Source: Ignavibacteria bacterium (lineage in GTDB: Bacteria; Bacteroidota; Ignavibacteria; Tepidaquicellales; Tepidaquicellaceae). From it: a stretch of 64,000 nt of DNA. Every line of letters starts with the position of its first letter. Position 1 is the stretch's first letter. The notes under the pieces were generated by a model. The model had not been told where the DNA came from, made no database searches, and saw nothing but the letters and a program-made list of their open reading frames with translations. Below, one piece after another: positions 35,816 to 45,615 of the stretch. The position numbers were made by a program, and so were the translations under genes. The stretch covers positions 1 through 64,000 of the forward strand of contig JABAQZ010000018.1 of NCBI GenBank assembly GCA_019187405.1. The letters run 5' to 3'.

Positions 35816-38597
35816 TATTCTCAGCTATCAGAGCATCGCTTGCATCAATGATTAAATCACCGTTAAGGTCTGTATTCAAATATCCGGTTACAAATTGAGA
35901 TGCATCATTATCTATTCCGCTTAAGTCAGAAGCATCAATAATTCCGTTTTGATCGGTATCACCGCTGTAAATGCAGTATCTGCTGCTTTTCAAAACAAGA
36001 TTATTACCATAAGCTTTATCAATGGCATTAGTAAAATCATATTCTGTTAATGCGCCTTGATTGAATGTAACGGGAAGTTTGCTCCACGTCTCTACGCCGT
36101 TTCTATACTTAGCTGAGATAAAATAATTTCCTTGCTGTAAGTTTGGAAAACTAAATAAACCTATAAATGAGTTCGAGTCTATTGTTGAAACTGCAGAATC
36201 CACAATATTATATGGTGAAGCTGAATTTCTTAATTCTGTCGTAAGAGTATCTTTAAGATTAAGTTTATCGGTGGAATTATTGTAAATACCTTCGATAATT
36301 ATCTTAAGATTTAATTCAGAAGGAGACGAACCGGGAATTACCACATCATCAAATACGGCGGAATCATTTGCTCCAGTAGCATGATTCCAGTAAGCTCCGG
36401 AATACATCAATGCAGTAGAAGTATAAGAATTATCTGAGACTGACCCGATTTGAGTAGTGGCATTTCGAGGGTCTGCATGCGGAAAGCCTGCTGAACTTGA
36501 ATCTACAAAAAGCGTCCAGCTGCTTCCCGAAGGGTTAAAAACAATTTTTACGCTTAGATACTGATTGGAATAATCACCACCTGAAATTAAGTTTGCAAAT
36601 TTTGCATTAGTATTAATTCCTCCTGTAAATTTAGTTAGTCTTACGGGATCGGAACTTCCGCTTTGACCTAAAACAAAAGCATAACCTGAACCTGAAGTAA
36701 AATCTGATGATGATTTTCCAATTACATATCCTATACCGTAATTGTTTCCATCGAAACCCGAAGGATCTGATCTGGATTGTCTAATATTAAAAGCCCAGAC
36801 GAGAGGAGAAGATGATGCATTCAGCTGTAGAGGATAACCATTTATATCTTCGTGATTAATAAATGCAAATTCTCTACCTGCTGTTGTGCTTTTAGCTTTA
36901 ATTCTTCCAAAGGAAACAGAAAGTGAACCGGGTGTAACGGTTTCAGTTTCCTGCCATTGCACTGTTTCCGGCAGAAGAGTATTTCCCAACACATTATTAT
37001 CCGGACGGTTGAAGTTATCCAGCAGATTGGAAGAGTAGCTTGAACTGGAATTTGAAGTTGCAGCGCTCAAGTACGGAATCTGACCATCTGTTTTATAATT
37101 TATTTCAGCTGAATTACCGTTGTATGAATAAATTCTGAAATAGTAGTTTGTGTTTGAATTCAAACCGTAAAAAGTATAATTATTTACTGATGCATAGTTT
37201 ACATTGACAACGGCATCACCATCGCTTAGATTAATGTCGTCGGAGTAATAAGTTCCGTCTGAAGGAAGAATAAAATTATTATCATTATTCGCCGCTATCA
37301 GATACCCCGAAGGGGCTTGAAGTCCAGGTAATGCATCATTCCAGACAATTTGAATTGAAGCAGAAGAAATACTTCCTGCCGATAAATCTTCTGCATGGTT
37401 AGATGGTTCTTCAGCAAGTAAAGGCGGTATAAATGCTGTAATATTCGGAAATGTTCCGTTAGTTTTATAATTTATCTGAGTGCCTGAACCATTATAGGAA
37501 TATAAAGTAAAATAATAACTTTTATTTGTTGGAAGATTGTTGAAGCTGTAATTATTCGGATCATTAAATGGAATATTTATTAGTGCATATCCGTCATTAA
37601 GATTTGTGTCGTCAGAATAAACACTTCCGTCAATTGGGATGAAATAGTTATCATAATCATAAGCAATCAGTAAATAACCTGAAGGCAGCTGGCTTCCAGT
37701 AGCATCAGACCAAGAGAGATTAATGTTTGAATTTGAAACATTTGCTCCAAAAGAAGATGGATAATTATCCGGTTCATTAGCAAAAAGAGGATTAAGCTTT
37801 GAGAGATTATGAAAATTTATAAAGCTGACATATTCCGGATGATCCGTAAAAGGGTTTCTATTTAGCTGAACAGATTGTACGTAATCACATCTTTCCACTT
37901 CATATTTGTCCGGAGGGTCAATTTTGTTCCAGTCTGTTAACACCGCAACGCTTTGGGAATCTTCTCCAAGTGATGGAAGTTTTGTTCCGTTTAACCAATT
38001 AAAATTCCATGTATTTCCGGAAACATCATCATATCTAATACATGCATATAGCAGAGCTCTTGCCGCATCACCTTTATGTTTATCTCTGGGTTCATACACA
38101 ATTTCTCCAAGAGAGTTTGTTCCCAGCTTACCTTCCAAAAATTGGTATGTAACATTCTGAACGATACCAAAAGGATGGTTGCTTCTTCTGTTATTTGCAT
38201 TAGTATTATGTGTTGGAAAAAGTAAAAACTGATCAGAGTACTGATCGTTATTTGTACTGGGATAAGTAGGCATCCAGCTATGAGCCCAAGTATGTTCTCT
38301 GCTTAAAGTAACCCATGTAAAGGTTCCCGAATAAATATATTCATACCCCGAATAAACACAAAAGACAGATTTAGTGCCGTTTCCGTTGTCAATTGATGCA
38401 AAATTTGCAATGTTAGTTTCATCGAACTGATCATAAGAAATTCTATTGTAAGGAGTTCTTATTCTACTTTTAAGATCACTAATGAATGTAATGCTTGACG
38501 TTGAAATTGAATTATAATAATTACCGGGTTGAGAAAACGTCTCAGAGAAAAATATAAATAAAATTAATATGGAAAGAAAAATGATATTTCTATTCAA
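35781..38597 (-). CDS. Secreted endonuclease I-like nuclease, multidomain, with shared C-terminal module
   Basis: A 938-residue protein. After the signal peptide (about 1-22) comes an endonuclease I/NucM domain (about 25-265): catalytic block REHTWAHSW at 100-108, 'NTNANNRRSNHPFG' (131-144), 'EPRDKHKGDAARALLY' (169-184) and 'NRNPFTDHPEYV'. Two fibronectin-III-like repeats follow (about 275-390 and 395-510, each with 'SGYL(L/I)A' and 'YYFTLYSYNG...INYKTNG'). Next is a concanavalin/LamG-like region (about 525-755), then the ~170-residue module ('KYRNGVETWSK', 'DTDQNGIIDASD', 'DLNGDLIIDASD', end 'FISKITP'). It degrades extracellular nucleic acid. It overlaps the EEP nuclease gene, so both are expressed together. 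Confidence 0.9.
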   Translation of the reverse strand: MNRNIIFLSILILFIFFSETFSQPGNYYNSISTSSITFISDLKSRIRTPYNRISYDQFDETNIANFASIDNGNGTKSVFCVYSGYEYIYSGTFTWVTLSREHTWAHSWMPTYPSTNNDQYSDQFLLFPTHNTNANNRRSNHPFGIVQNVTYQFLEGKLGTNSLGEIVYEPRDKHKGDAARALLYACIRYDDVSGNTWNFNWLNGTKLPSLGEDSQSVAVLTDWNKIDPPDKYEVERCDYVQSVQLNRNPFTDHPEYVSFINFHNLSKLNPLFANEPDNYPSSFGANVSNSNINLSWSDATGSQLPSGYLLIAYDYDNYFIPIDGSVYSDDTNLNDGYALINIPFNDPNNYSFNNLPTNKSYYFTLYSYNGSGTQINYKTNGTFPNITAFIPPLLAEEPSNHAEDLSAGSISSASIQIVWNDALPGLQAPSGYLIAANNDNNFILPSDGTYYSDDINLSDGDAVVNVNYASVNNYTFYGLNSNTNYYFRIYSYNGNSAEINYKTDGQIPYLSAATSNSSSSYSSNLLDNFNRPDNNVLGNTLLPETVQWQETETVTPGSLSVSFGRIKAKSTTAGREFAFINHEDINGYPLQLNASSSPLVWAFNIRQSRSDPSGFDGNNYGIGYVIGKSSSDFTSGSGYAFVLGQSGSSDPVRLTKFTGGINTNAKFANLISGGDYSNQYLSVKIVFNPSGSSWTLFVDSSSAGFPHADPRNATTQIGSVSDNSYTSTALMYSGAYWNHATGANDSAVFDDVVIPGSSPSELNLKIIIEGIYNNSTDKLNLKDTLTTELRNSASPYNIVDSAVSTIDSNSFIGLFSFPNLQQGNYFISAKYRNGVETWSKLPVTFNQGALTEYDFTNAIDKAYGNNLVLKSSRYCIYSGDTDQNGIIDASDLSGIDNDASQFVTGYLNTDLNGDLIIDASDALIAENNAANFISKITP

Positions 38598-39054
38598 ATG
38601 TTAAGGAGTTGAAAAAGTTAATAATATGCTTCTGAAATTCAATAAATTTCAGGTGGTTTTTAAAGCTGTTTAAGTTGAATTTATTCAAAAATAAGATAAA
38701 CCGATTTTAAATTCAATTAGCAATAATAAAAATTCGGAAGAGTTTTATGAAGAAATTTACATGAATATTCTGAAAATTAATAAAAGAAAAGTTGAAAAAA
38801 ATGTTTATAGTATTAAAAAGTAAGAACATTGAATGATAAAAAAACAATAATGAAGATTTATTACAATTTATGTAAAAAAGCGGTTATATCCGGCTGTATC
38901 AAATTGGAATTAGTCATCTGAAAAATTATCACAGTTACTTGGATTTGGAAGAGAACAATCACAGTTTAAGGAAATTTTTAACTTCAGATGATGATTTTAT
39001 AGATGGAAGAATGAATGAGAAATTAGAATTGTGAAAAAGAAAATTAATTAAGGA
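38598..39054. other. Gene-free AT-rich intergenic stretch
   Basis: 457 bp between the endonuclease I start and the first tandem array. No convincing reading frame, RNA gene or repeat was found. It should contain the promoter of the secreted-nuclease genes, but I could not fix one. Confidence 0.5.
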
Positions 39055-39480
39055 AAACCGTTTAAACGGTTTCTTACCATCCCCCGCCTTTTCCATGCTA
39101 AGAAATAGAGACATGCATGAAACGAAAACTAAGGAAGTCTAATTTCATTTTTTTTGAGAGAGAATAAGTTCGGGGTTGAGAAGCCGCAATTACAACAGTG
39201 ACTTCATAATATGTGCATATTAGAAACCGTTTAAACGGTTTCTTACCATCCCCCGCCTTTTCCATGCTATGAAATTGAGACATGCATGAAACGAAAACTA
39301 AGGAAGTCTATTTTCATTTTTTTGAGAGAGAATAAGTTCGGGGTAGAGAAGCCTCAATTACAACTGTCACTTCATAATAGGCGCATCTTAGAAACCGTTT
39401 AAACGGTTTCTTACCATCCCCCGTCTTTTCCATACTAAGAAATAGAGAAGTGCATGAAACGAAAACTAAGGAAGTCTATC
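39055..39480. repeat. Tandem array of ~169-bp units led by an 18-bp perfect palindrome
   Basis: Each unit starts with the palindrome AAACCGTTTAAACGGTTT (39055-39072, 39224-39241, 39392-39409), then CTTACCATCCCCCG(C/T)CTTTTCC and ATGAAACGAAAACTAAGGAA. A CGGGGT.GAGAAG block later in the unit can pair with the CCCCCG. Two full copies are separated by 169 and 168 bp. The third stops after about 88 bp. Differences between copies are few. Confidence 0.93.
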
Positions 39481-39520
39481 TTTTTTAAAAAAAATACAGT
39501 GTTGGGTGAGAACACTGTAT
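39481..39520 (-). terminator. Strong hairpin between the two tandem arrays
   Basis: Perfect 10-bp stem ATACAGTGTT/AACACTGTAT (39494-39503 with 39511-39520) with a 7-nt loop. On the minus strand it is followed by a run of eight T, as in an intrinsic terminator. No minus-strand gene ends just before it, so its client is unclear. Confidence 0.6.
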
Positions 39521-39540
39521 AATATTTCAAAGTTAGTAAT

Positions 39541-40001
39541 AAAATCCGTGAAATCAATTAATCAGTGCAAATCCGTGATTAAGACAACTAAACTTGAAAA
39601 AATATCTGAACTATAATTATTACAAAACGAATCAGAAGATTCATAACTCAAGAGAAAAAGTGATTAAAAAATCCGTGAAATCAATTAATCAGTGCAAATC
39701 CGTGATTCAGACAACTAAACTTGAAAAAATATCTGAACTATAATTATTACAAAACGAATCAGAAGATTCATAACTCAAGAGAAAAAGTGATTAAAAAATC
39801 CGTGAAATCAATTAATCAGTGCAAATCCGTGATTAAGACAACTAAACTTGAAAAAATATCTGAACTATAATTATTACAAAACGAATCAGGAGATTCATAA
39901 CTCGAGAGAAAAAGTGATTAAAAAATCCGTGAAATCAATTAATCAGTGCAAATCCGTGATACAGACATCTAAACTTGAAAAAATATCTGAACTATAACTT
40001 T
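39541..40001. repeat. Tandem array of 127-bp units, about 3.6 copies
   Basis: Units start at 39541, 39668, 39795 and 39922, exactly 127 bp apart. Each begins with AAAATCCGTGAAATCAATTA, then a partly repeated CAAATCCGTGATT, and contains the small inverted repeat GAATC/GATTC. The fourth unit breaks off after CTGAACTATAA. Copies differ at only a few positions. Sequence is unrelated to the neighbouring 169-bp array. Confidence 0.95.
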
Positions 40002-40265
40002 TACGTTACACACTTTTCAAAATAAAATCTCTTTTTAAAAATATAAAACCCCAATCATTAAGAGTCTTCCGAAATCTATTTTTTTAATTAAGTCTTACCA
40101 TAATTCATTTTTTTAAAATCTGTAAAAAGACTTTTACTAAAATTGCTGTTTCTAAAAATTGATTATAGAAATATCTCCCTTTAATTTTTATGCAGTAATT
40201 TTTTGAAAATACTGTATTGACTAAAATCAAATTATACTTTTTATTAAATTGCATAAAAAATTTTT
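40002..40265. other. Intergenic leader before the 77-residue gene
   Basis: AT-rich, no gene. A 9-bp inverted repeat TTTTATGCA (40186-40194) / TGCATAAAA (40250-40258) brackets a smaller one (CAGTA/TACTG) just upstream of the start at 40266 and could form a cruciform or leader hairpin. Confidence 0.45.
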
Positions 40266-40499
40266 ATGAAGCATAAACATATCCTGAAAAATTCTCCGGA
40301 AGTTAATAAATCTTACAGAGTTGAGTATAATGGAAAGGAATTATATGATGCAGTAATTATTCAATATGATGGAGGCTGCTGGGCTAAAATTAGAATTGAA
40401 AACGTGTTACTGCCGGAAAATGAAAAAATGTACTTCAAAGGTCAGGAATTTGATTTGAAGCTCGGCTATTATAAGCTGTTTGAACTTTCAAATGCCTAA
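40266..40499 (+). CDS. Hypothetical small protein
   Basis: A 77-residue protein with no family I recognise; predicted small beta-rich fold ('YRVEYNGKELYDAVIIQYDGGCWAKIRIENV'), no signal peptide. Its TAA stop shares its last A with the ATG of the following hydrolase (TAATG), so the two are almost certainly translationally coupled. That coupling is the best evidence that it is a real gene. Confidence 0.65.
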   Translation: MKHKHILKNSPEVNKSYRVEYNGKELYDAVIIQYDGGCWAKIRIENVLLPENEKMYFKGQEFDLKLGYYKLFELSNA

Positions 40500-41323
40500 T
40501 GATAATTTCCGAAGAAGAAGTGTTATTAAATGAAACACAAAATAAAATTCTTATCAGCGGATGGGGGAAAGAAGTCAGTGAAATTCCTCTGAAAAAAATT
40601 ATATACAAGTCAGGCAAATCCGAAGTACAAGGTTATCTTTCTATTCCTGCAAAATCAGTCGGGAAAATGCCGTTGATTATTTGGAACAGAGGTGGCAGCA
40701 GAATCGATGGAAAGATAGATGACTTTCTGGCAAAAGGGATATTTGGCGAAATTGCTTCATGGGGATATGTTGTACTTGCATCTAATTACAGATTGGAAGA
40801 TGAGTTTGGTGGAAATGATATAGAAGATGTTTTAAACCTAATTGAATTATCTTGCGATTTACGTTATATCGACAAAGATAGGATAGGCATGGAAGGATGG
40901 AGCAGAGGAGGAATGATGACGTATCTTGCATTAATGAAAACCGAAAAGATAAAATGCGCAGTGATAATATCCGGATTATCGGATTTATTCAGAAATGAGA
41001 AATACAGAAATGGTCAAACTGAATTGTACAGAAAACTATTTGGACATGAAGACGAAAATGAATTTATTAAAAGAAAAAAAGAAAGATCTGCTGTTTACTT
41101 TGCGGACAAGATTAATAAAGATTCGAATATAATGCTGATTCATGGCACATCTGACGAAATGATATCTTATCTTGACTCAGTTGACATGTATAATAAGCTT
41201 AAAGATAGAGGAGTTAACTGCAGACTTGAACTAATAAAAAATGGAGACCATTATTTAAAGAAACATAGAAAACTGACATCGGAATTAAGGAAAGAATGGT
41301 ATAATAAATATTTAAAAAACTGA
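40499..41323 (+). CDS. Prolyl-oligopeptidase-like (S9) alpha/beta hydrolase
   Basis: A 274-residue cytoplasmic hydrolase: 'IIWNRGGSR' oxyanion region near 60-68, nucleophile Ser135 in GWSRGG, Asp219 in 'IHGTSDEM' and His251 in 'NGDHYL'. The short N-terminal part (about 1-45) is not a full propeller, so it resembles dipeptidyl-peptidase-like or BAAT-type acyl hydrolases of the S9C/DLH group. Peptidase or esterase activity are both possible. Start chosen at the TAATG overlap with the upstream small gene. Confidence 0.82.
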   Translation: MIISEEEVLLNETQNKILISGWGKEVSEIPLKKIIYKSGKSEVQGYLSIPAKSVGKMPLIIWNRGGSRIDGKIDDFLAKGIFGEIASWGYVVLASNYRLEDEFGGNDIEDVLNLIELSCDLRYIDKDRIGMEGWSRGGMMTYLALMKTEKIKCAVIISGLSDLFRNEKYRNGQTELYRKLFGHEDENEFIKRKKERSAVYFADKINKDSNIMLIHGTSDEMISYLDSVDMYNKLKDRGVNCRLELIKNGDHYLKKHRKLTSELRKEWYNKYLKN

Positions 41324-41391
41324 AATTTAATTGATTAATAATGTGTTCAGAAGTTTTACAACAAAAAATAAACTGAAAGGAATAAAAAACT

Positions 41392-41829
41392 ATGTATGAT
41401 CCTGTAATGGTTCAGCCAATGAGAGATGAAGTTAAAGAGATAGGTTTTAAAGAATTATTCTCTCCCGAAGAAGTTAATGCAGAGCTTTCCAAAAAAGGAA
41501 CGACGTTTGTATTTGTAAATTCAGTCTGCGGATGTGCCGCTGGTAAAGCTAGACCCGGACTTATTGCTGCTTTGGAATGGGCTAAAAAAAATAATCTTAC
41601 TCCGGATAATTTAGTTACTGTTTTTGCCGGAATGGAAAAAGAAGCTGTAACCGAAGCAAGGAAATACTTCAAAGGATATCCGCCTTCTTCTCCACAAATG
41701 GCATTAATCAAAGACGGCGAAATAATTCACATGATACAGCGATATGAGATTGAAAATAATGATGCAAACACCGTTGCAAATAAAATAGCGGGAGTATTCA
41801 AAGAATATTGCGCCAAAGAAACTGCTTAA
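41392..41829 (+). CDS. BrxA/BrxB family bacilliredoxin
   Basis: A 145-residue thioredoxin-like protein with the hallmark Cys46-Gly47-Cys48 in 'NSVCGCAAGKARPG', plus 'VFAGMEKEAVTEAR' and 'GYPPSSPQMALIKDG', typical of YphP/YqiW (BrxA/B). In Firmicutes these remove bacillithiol from mixed disulfides. An AAAGGA Shine-Dalgarno-like sequence lies upstream. No bacillithiol synthesis gene (bshA/B/C) is seen in the window. A strong terminator follows. Confidence 0.93.
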   Translation: MYDPVMVQPMRDEVKEIGFKELFSPEEVNAELSKKGTTFVFVNSVCGCAAGKARPGLIAALEWAKKNNLTPDNLVTVFAGMEKEAVTEARKYFKGYPPSSPQMALIKDGEIIHMIQRYEIENNDANTVANKIAGVFKEYCAKETA

Positions 41830-41853
41830 AAGCTCCGTCAAATTTGACTATCA

Positions 41854-41886
41854 AAAACCGGAGCAATTGCTCCGGTTTTCTTTTTT
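41854..41886 (+). terminator. Intrinsic terminator after the bacilliredoxin gene
   Basis: Perfect 11-bp stem AAAACCGGAGC/GCTCCGGTTTT (41854-41864 with 41869-41879), AATT loop, followed by CTTTTTT. Confidence 0.92.
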
Positions 41887-41992
41887 AGGAATTAAAATGT
41901 CAGTTAATTCAGTTTATATGGTTATCATAAAATCAACAGGAATATTTTATAAACGGATTAATATTAATGCATTAAAAAAAATCGATTTTTTA

Positions 41993-42000
41993 TATATTTG
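41993..42000 (+). promoter_or_regulatory. Possible -7 element of clpC
   Basis: TATATTTG fits the Bacteroidota TAnnTTTG element 89 bp before the clpC ATG. No TTG lies at the expected upstream distance, so support is partial. Confidence 0.35.
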
Positions 42001-42088
42001 ATTAAGTTAAAATTAATTTTCATTTTATATAAAATAAACCGGTAAAATAAAATACCCCAAATTAATTTAATTAAACCAGCAGACAAAA

Positions 42089-44605
42089 ATGGACAGTAAT
42101 TTTTCAAATAGAGTTCAGGATGTAATAAGGTTAAGCCGAGAAGAAGCTATTAGACTCGGTCACGATTATATCGGCACTGAGCATCTTTTATTGGGAATTA
42201 TCAGAGAAGGTGAAGGAATTGCAATTAAGATTTTTAAAAATCTCGGCGCAGATACATTTAAAATAAAAAAGACGATAGAAGATACCGTCAGGCAGTCCGG
42301 CGGTACACTTACTGTAGGAAACATTCCTCTTACAAAACAGGCTGAAAAAGTTCTGAAAATTACTTATCTCGAGGCAAAACTGTTTAAATCAGAAGTTATT
42401 GGTACTGAACATCTTCTTCTTTCCATTCTAAGAGAAGATGATAATCTTGCAGCTCAAATACTTCATCAGTTTAATATTAATTATGAATCAGTAAAATCCG
42501 AGTTGTTAAACATCTTAAGCGGTAAACCATCCGGTAATCAGCCGTCATCAAAATCCGCTCAGGAAAAGAAACAGGAAAGAAGTAAAACACCTGTCCTGGA
42601 TAATTTCGGCAGAGATTTGACAAAGATGGCAATGGATAATAAGCTTGATCCGATTGTAGGCCGGGAAAAAGAAATCGAAAGAGTGGCTCAGGTGTTAAGC
42701 AGAAGAAAAAAGAATAATCCCGTGCTAATCGGAGAACCCGGAGTCGGTAAAACTGCTATTGCAGAAGGTCTTGCCTTAAGAATCATCAATAAAAATGTTT
42801 CAAGAGTCCTTCATAATAAAAGAGTTGTAACTCTTGATCTTGCTGCATTAGTTGCCGGTACTAAATACAGAGGTCAGTTTGAGGAGAGAATGAAAGCTGT
42901 CATGAATGAGCTGGAAAAGGCAAAAGATGTAATACTTTTTATTGACGAACTTCATACAATTGTAGGTGCTGGCGGAGCCAGCGGCTCGCTCGATGCTTCT
43001 AACATATTTAAACCTGCGCTTGCCAGAGGGGACCTGCAATGTATTGGCGCTACGACTTTAAATGAATACAGGCAGTATATTGAAAAAGACGGAGCTCTTG
43101 ACAGAAGATTCCAGAAAATTATGGTTGACCCGACTACCGTTGACGAGACAATCCAGATACTAAATAACATAAAAGGCAAATACGAAGAACATCACAATGT
43201 AAAATATACCGATAAGGCAATTGAAGATGCAGTAATTTTAAGCGACAGATACATAACGGACAGATATCTTCCAGATAAAGCAATTGATGTCATGGATGAA
43301 GCAGGTTCGAGAGTTCATCTATCCAATATCATAGTTCCGCAGGAAATAGTTGACCTCGAAGCTGAAATTGAAAAAATCAGACAATTCAAAAATCAGGTTG
43401 TAAAAAATCAGAATTACGAGGAAGCAGCTAAGCTTAGAGATAACGAGAAGAAAGCATTGTCGGATCTCGAGCAGCTCAAGCTTGACTGGGAAATAAAATC
43501 ACAGAGTATGATTTATGAAGTAACGGATTTGAATGTTGCAGATGTAGTTGCTATGATGACAGGTATCCCCGTAAATCAGATTGCCGAAGCTGAATCAGAA
43601 CGATTAGTAAAAATGGAAGAGCATCTGAAACATGTAGTGATCGGACAAGATGAAGCAGTAACAAATATTTCAAAAGCAATAAGAAGAGCAAGAGCAGGAT
43701 TAAAAGATCCCAACAGACCGATCGGTTCATTTGTTTTTCTGGGACCTACCGGAGTTGGAAAGACTGAACTTGCAAAACAACTTGCCAAGTTTTTGTTTAA
43801 TTCAGAGGAAGCATTGATTAGAATCGACATGAGCGAGTATATGGAGAAATTCAATGTTTCAAGACTTGTTGGCGCGCCTCCGGGATATGTCGGCTATGAA
43901 GAAGGCGGACAACTTACGGAAAAAGTCAGACGAAAACCTTATTCGGTTGTTCTTCTGGATGAAATTGAAAAAGCTCATCCGGATACATTCAACATTTTGC
44001 TTCAGGTGCTCGATGACGGGGTTTTAACTGACGGACTTGGTCGCAAAGTTGATTTTAAGAATACGATAATTATCATGACTTCTAATATCGGTACAAGAGA
44101 TATTAAGCTTGACAAAGTTTTTGGATTCGGCGAACCAACACAGAAAACAAATTATGAAAAAATAAAAGGAACAATCGAGGAAAATGTCAAAAGAGTCTTT
44201 TCACCTGAATTTTTAAACAGAATAGACGAGATGATTATTTTCAAACAGCTTGAAAAAGAAGATATCATCAAAATTGTTGAGGTAAATGTTAAAAGACTTA
44301 TTTCAAGAATTCAGCTTCAGGGAGTAAAAATAGATCTTAACAAATCTGCTCTTGAATTTCTTGCTGAAAAGGGATTCGATCAGAATTTCGGAGCAAGACC
44401 TCTTAGAAGAGCAGTTCAAAAGTATCTTGAGGATCCTTTGAGCGAAGAAATACTGAAAGGAAATCTGAAGTTAGGCGGAAAGATAAAGGTTAAACATAAA
44501 AAAGGTACCGATGAGCTTTCTTTCAATGATGATAAAAAAGAATCATCAACTGGTAAAGAGGAATCAATAGAAACAATTGAAGATACTAATGAAAAGTCCG
44601 AATAA
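42089..44605 (+). CDS. clpC: ATP-dependent Clp protease ATP-binding subunit ClpC
   Basis: An 838-residue Hsp100 unfoldase. It has two N-terminal Clp-N repeats (about 1-145), AAA+ domain 1 with Walker A GEPGVGKT at 215-222, and a middle region with a UVR-like stretch ('[18 protein letters not shown]'). AAA+ domain 2 has Walker A GPTGVGKT at 552-559, and a C-terminal D2-small domain follows. The UVR motif and size mark ClpC over ClpB or ClpA. It unfolds substrates for ClpP in the cytoplasm. CtsR, McsA and McsB are not next to it. fabH starts 5 bp after its stop. Confidence 0.96.
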   Translation: MDSNFSNRVQDVIRLSREEAIRLGHDYIGTEHLLLGIIREGEGIAIKIFKNLGADTFKIKKTIEDTVRQSGGTLTVGNIPLTKQAEKVLKITYLEAKLFKSEVIGTEHLLLSILREDDNLAAQILHQFNINYESVKSELLNILSGKPSGNQPSSKSAQEKKQERSKTPVLDNFGRDLTKMAMDNKLDPIVGREKEIERVAQVLSRRKKNNPVLIGEPGVGKTAIAEGLALRIINKNVSRVLHNKRVVTLDLAALVAGTKYRGQFEERMKAVMNELEKAKDVILFIDELHTIVGAGGASGSLDASNIFKPALARGDLQCIGATTLNEYRQYIEKDGALDRRFQKIMVDPTTVDETIQILNNIKGKYEEHHNVKYTDKAIEDAVILSDRYITDRYLPDKAIDVMDEAGSRVHLSNIIVPQEIVDLEAEIEKIRQFKNQVVKNQNYEEAAKLRDNEKKALSDLEQLKLDWEIKSQSMIYEVTDLNVADVVAMMTGIPVNQIAEAESERLVKMEEHLKHVVIGQDEAVTNISKAIRRARAGLKDPNRPIGSFVFLGPTGVGKTELAKQLAKFLFNSEEALIRIDMSEYMEKFNVSRLVGAPPGYVGYEEGGQLTEKVRRKPYSVVLLDEIEKAHPDTFNILLQVLDDGVLTDGLGRKVDFKNTIIIMTSNIGTRDIKLDKVFGFGEPTQKTNYEKIKGTIEENVKRVFSPEFLNRIDEMIIFKQLEKEDIIKIVEVNVKRLISRIQLQGVKIDLNKSALEFLAEKGFDQNFGARPLRRAVQKYLEDPLSEEILKGNLKLGGKIKVKHKKGTDELSFNDDKKESSTGKEESIETIEDTNEKSE

Positions 44606-44610
44606 TAAAA

Positions 44611-45615
44611 ATGCTTAACAAAGGACCTTTCAACGCGGCAATAACTGCGGTTGGACATTATTTCCCGGAAAGAATTATCAGCAATAAATATTTTGAAGAG
44701 TATCTTGATACTTCGGATGAATGGATAAAAACAAGAACGGGGATAATCGAAAGAAGAAGACTCGACAAAGACAAACCAACTTCATTCATGGCTGTCAAAG
44801 CCATTGAAATGTTGTTGAAGAACAGAGGAATTGGAATAGAAGAAATAGATCTTATAATAGTAGGTACTGTTACTCCTGACATGATTTATCCTTCCACTGC
44901 CTGCGTTATTCAAAAAGAAATGGGCGCAAAGAATGCCTGGGGATTTGATATCTTAGCAGCATGCTCGGGATTTTTATTCTCATTGATGACTGCAGTGCAG
45001 TTCGTTCAGTGTGGCTCTCATAAAAAAGTCATTGTAGTCGGTGCAGATAAAATGTCTGCAATTTCAAATATGGAGGATAGAAATACCTGCATACTTTTTG
45101 GAGATGCCGCCGGCGCAGTGCTTTTAGAACCTACTGAAGATAAATCATACGGTGTCGTTGATGCGATATTAAAAATTGACGGTGAAGGAGGAAAAAATCT
45201 TCATCAGCTCGGTGGAGGTAGTCTCAATCCTGCTTCGCATGAAACTGTTGAAAAAAGAATGCATTATGTCTATCAGGATGGGAAATCTGTATTTAAAGAT
45301 GCAGTCAAAGGTATGGCCGATGTCTCTTACGACATTATGGTGAATAACAATTTGTCTTCCGAGCAGATTTCTTTTTTGGTCCCGCATCAAGCAAATTTAA
45401 GAATCATAACTGCTTGCGCCGAAAGAATGGGAATCTCTATGGACAAAGTTATGGTAAATATAAATAAATACGGCAACACGACCTCTGGAACTATTCCTAC
45501 ATGCATCTCTGAATATTGGCATGAAGGCAAACTCAAAAAAGGAGATTATATAGTTTTGTCAAGCTTCGGCGCCGGTTATACCTGGGGCTCGATTCTCGTC
45601 AGATGGGCATATTAA
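44611..45615 (+). CDS. fabH: 3-oxoacyl-[ACP] synthase III
   Basis: A 334-residue KAS III that condenses acetyl-CoA (or branched acyl-CoA) with malonyl-ACP to start fatty-acid synthesis. The Cys-His-Asn triad is complete: Cys118 in 'LAACSGF', His259 in 'VPHQANLRI' and Asn289 in 'KYGNTTSGTIP'. 'TSDEWIKTRTGIIERR' at the N-terminus is typical. It follows clpC by 5 bp and is probably co-transcribed. No other fab genes are adjacent, and an 857-bp gap follows. Confidence 0.96.
   Translation: MLNKGPFNAAITAVGHYFPERIISNKYFEEYLDTSDEWIKTRTGIIERRRLDKDKPTSFMAVKAIEMLLKNRGIGIEEIDLIIVGTVTPDMIYPSTACVIQKEMGAKNAWGFDILAACSGFLFSLMTAVQFVQCGSHKKVIVVGADKMSAISNMEDRNTCILFGDAAGAVLLEPTEDKSYGVVDAILKIDGEGGKNLHQLGGGSLNPASHETVEKRMHYVYQDGKSVFKDAVKGMADVSYDIMVNNNLSSEQISFLVPHQANLRIITACAERMGISMDKVMVNINKYGNTTSGTIPTCISEYWHEGKLKKGDYIVLSSFGAGYTWGSILVRWAY

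Noticed and set aside
39055-40001. CRISPR array
   Set aside because: Units of 169 and 127 bp repeat over their full length with no unique spacers.
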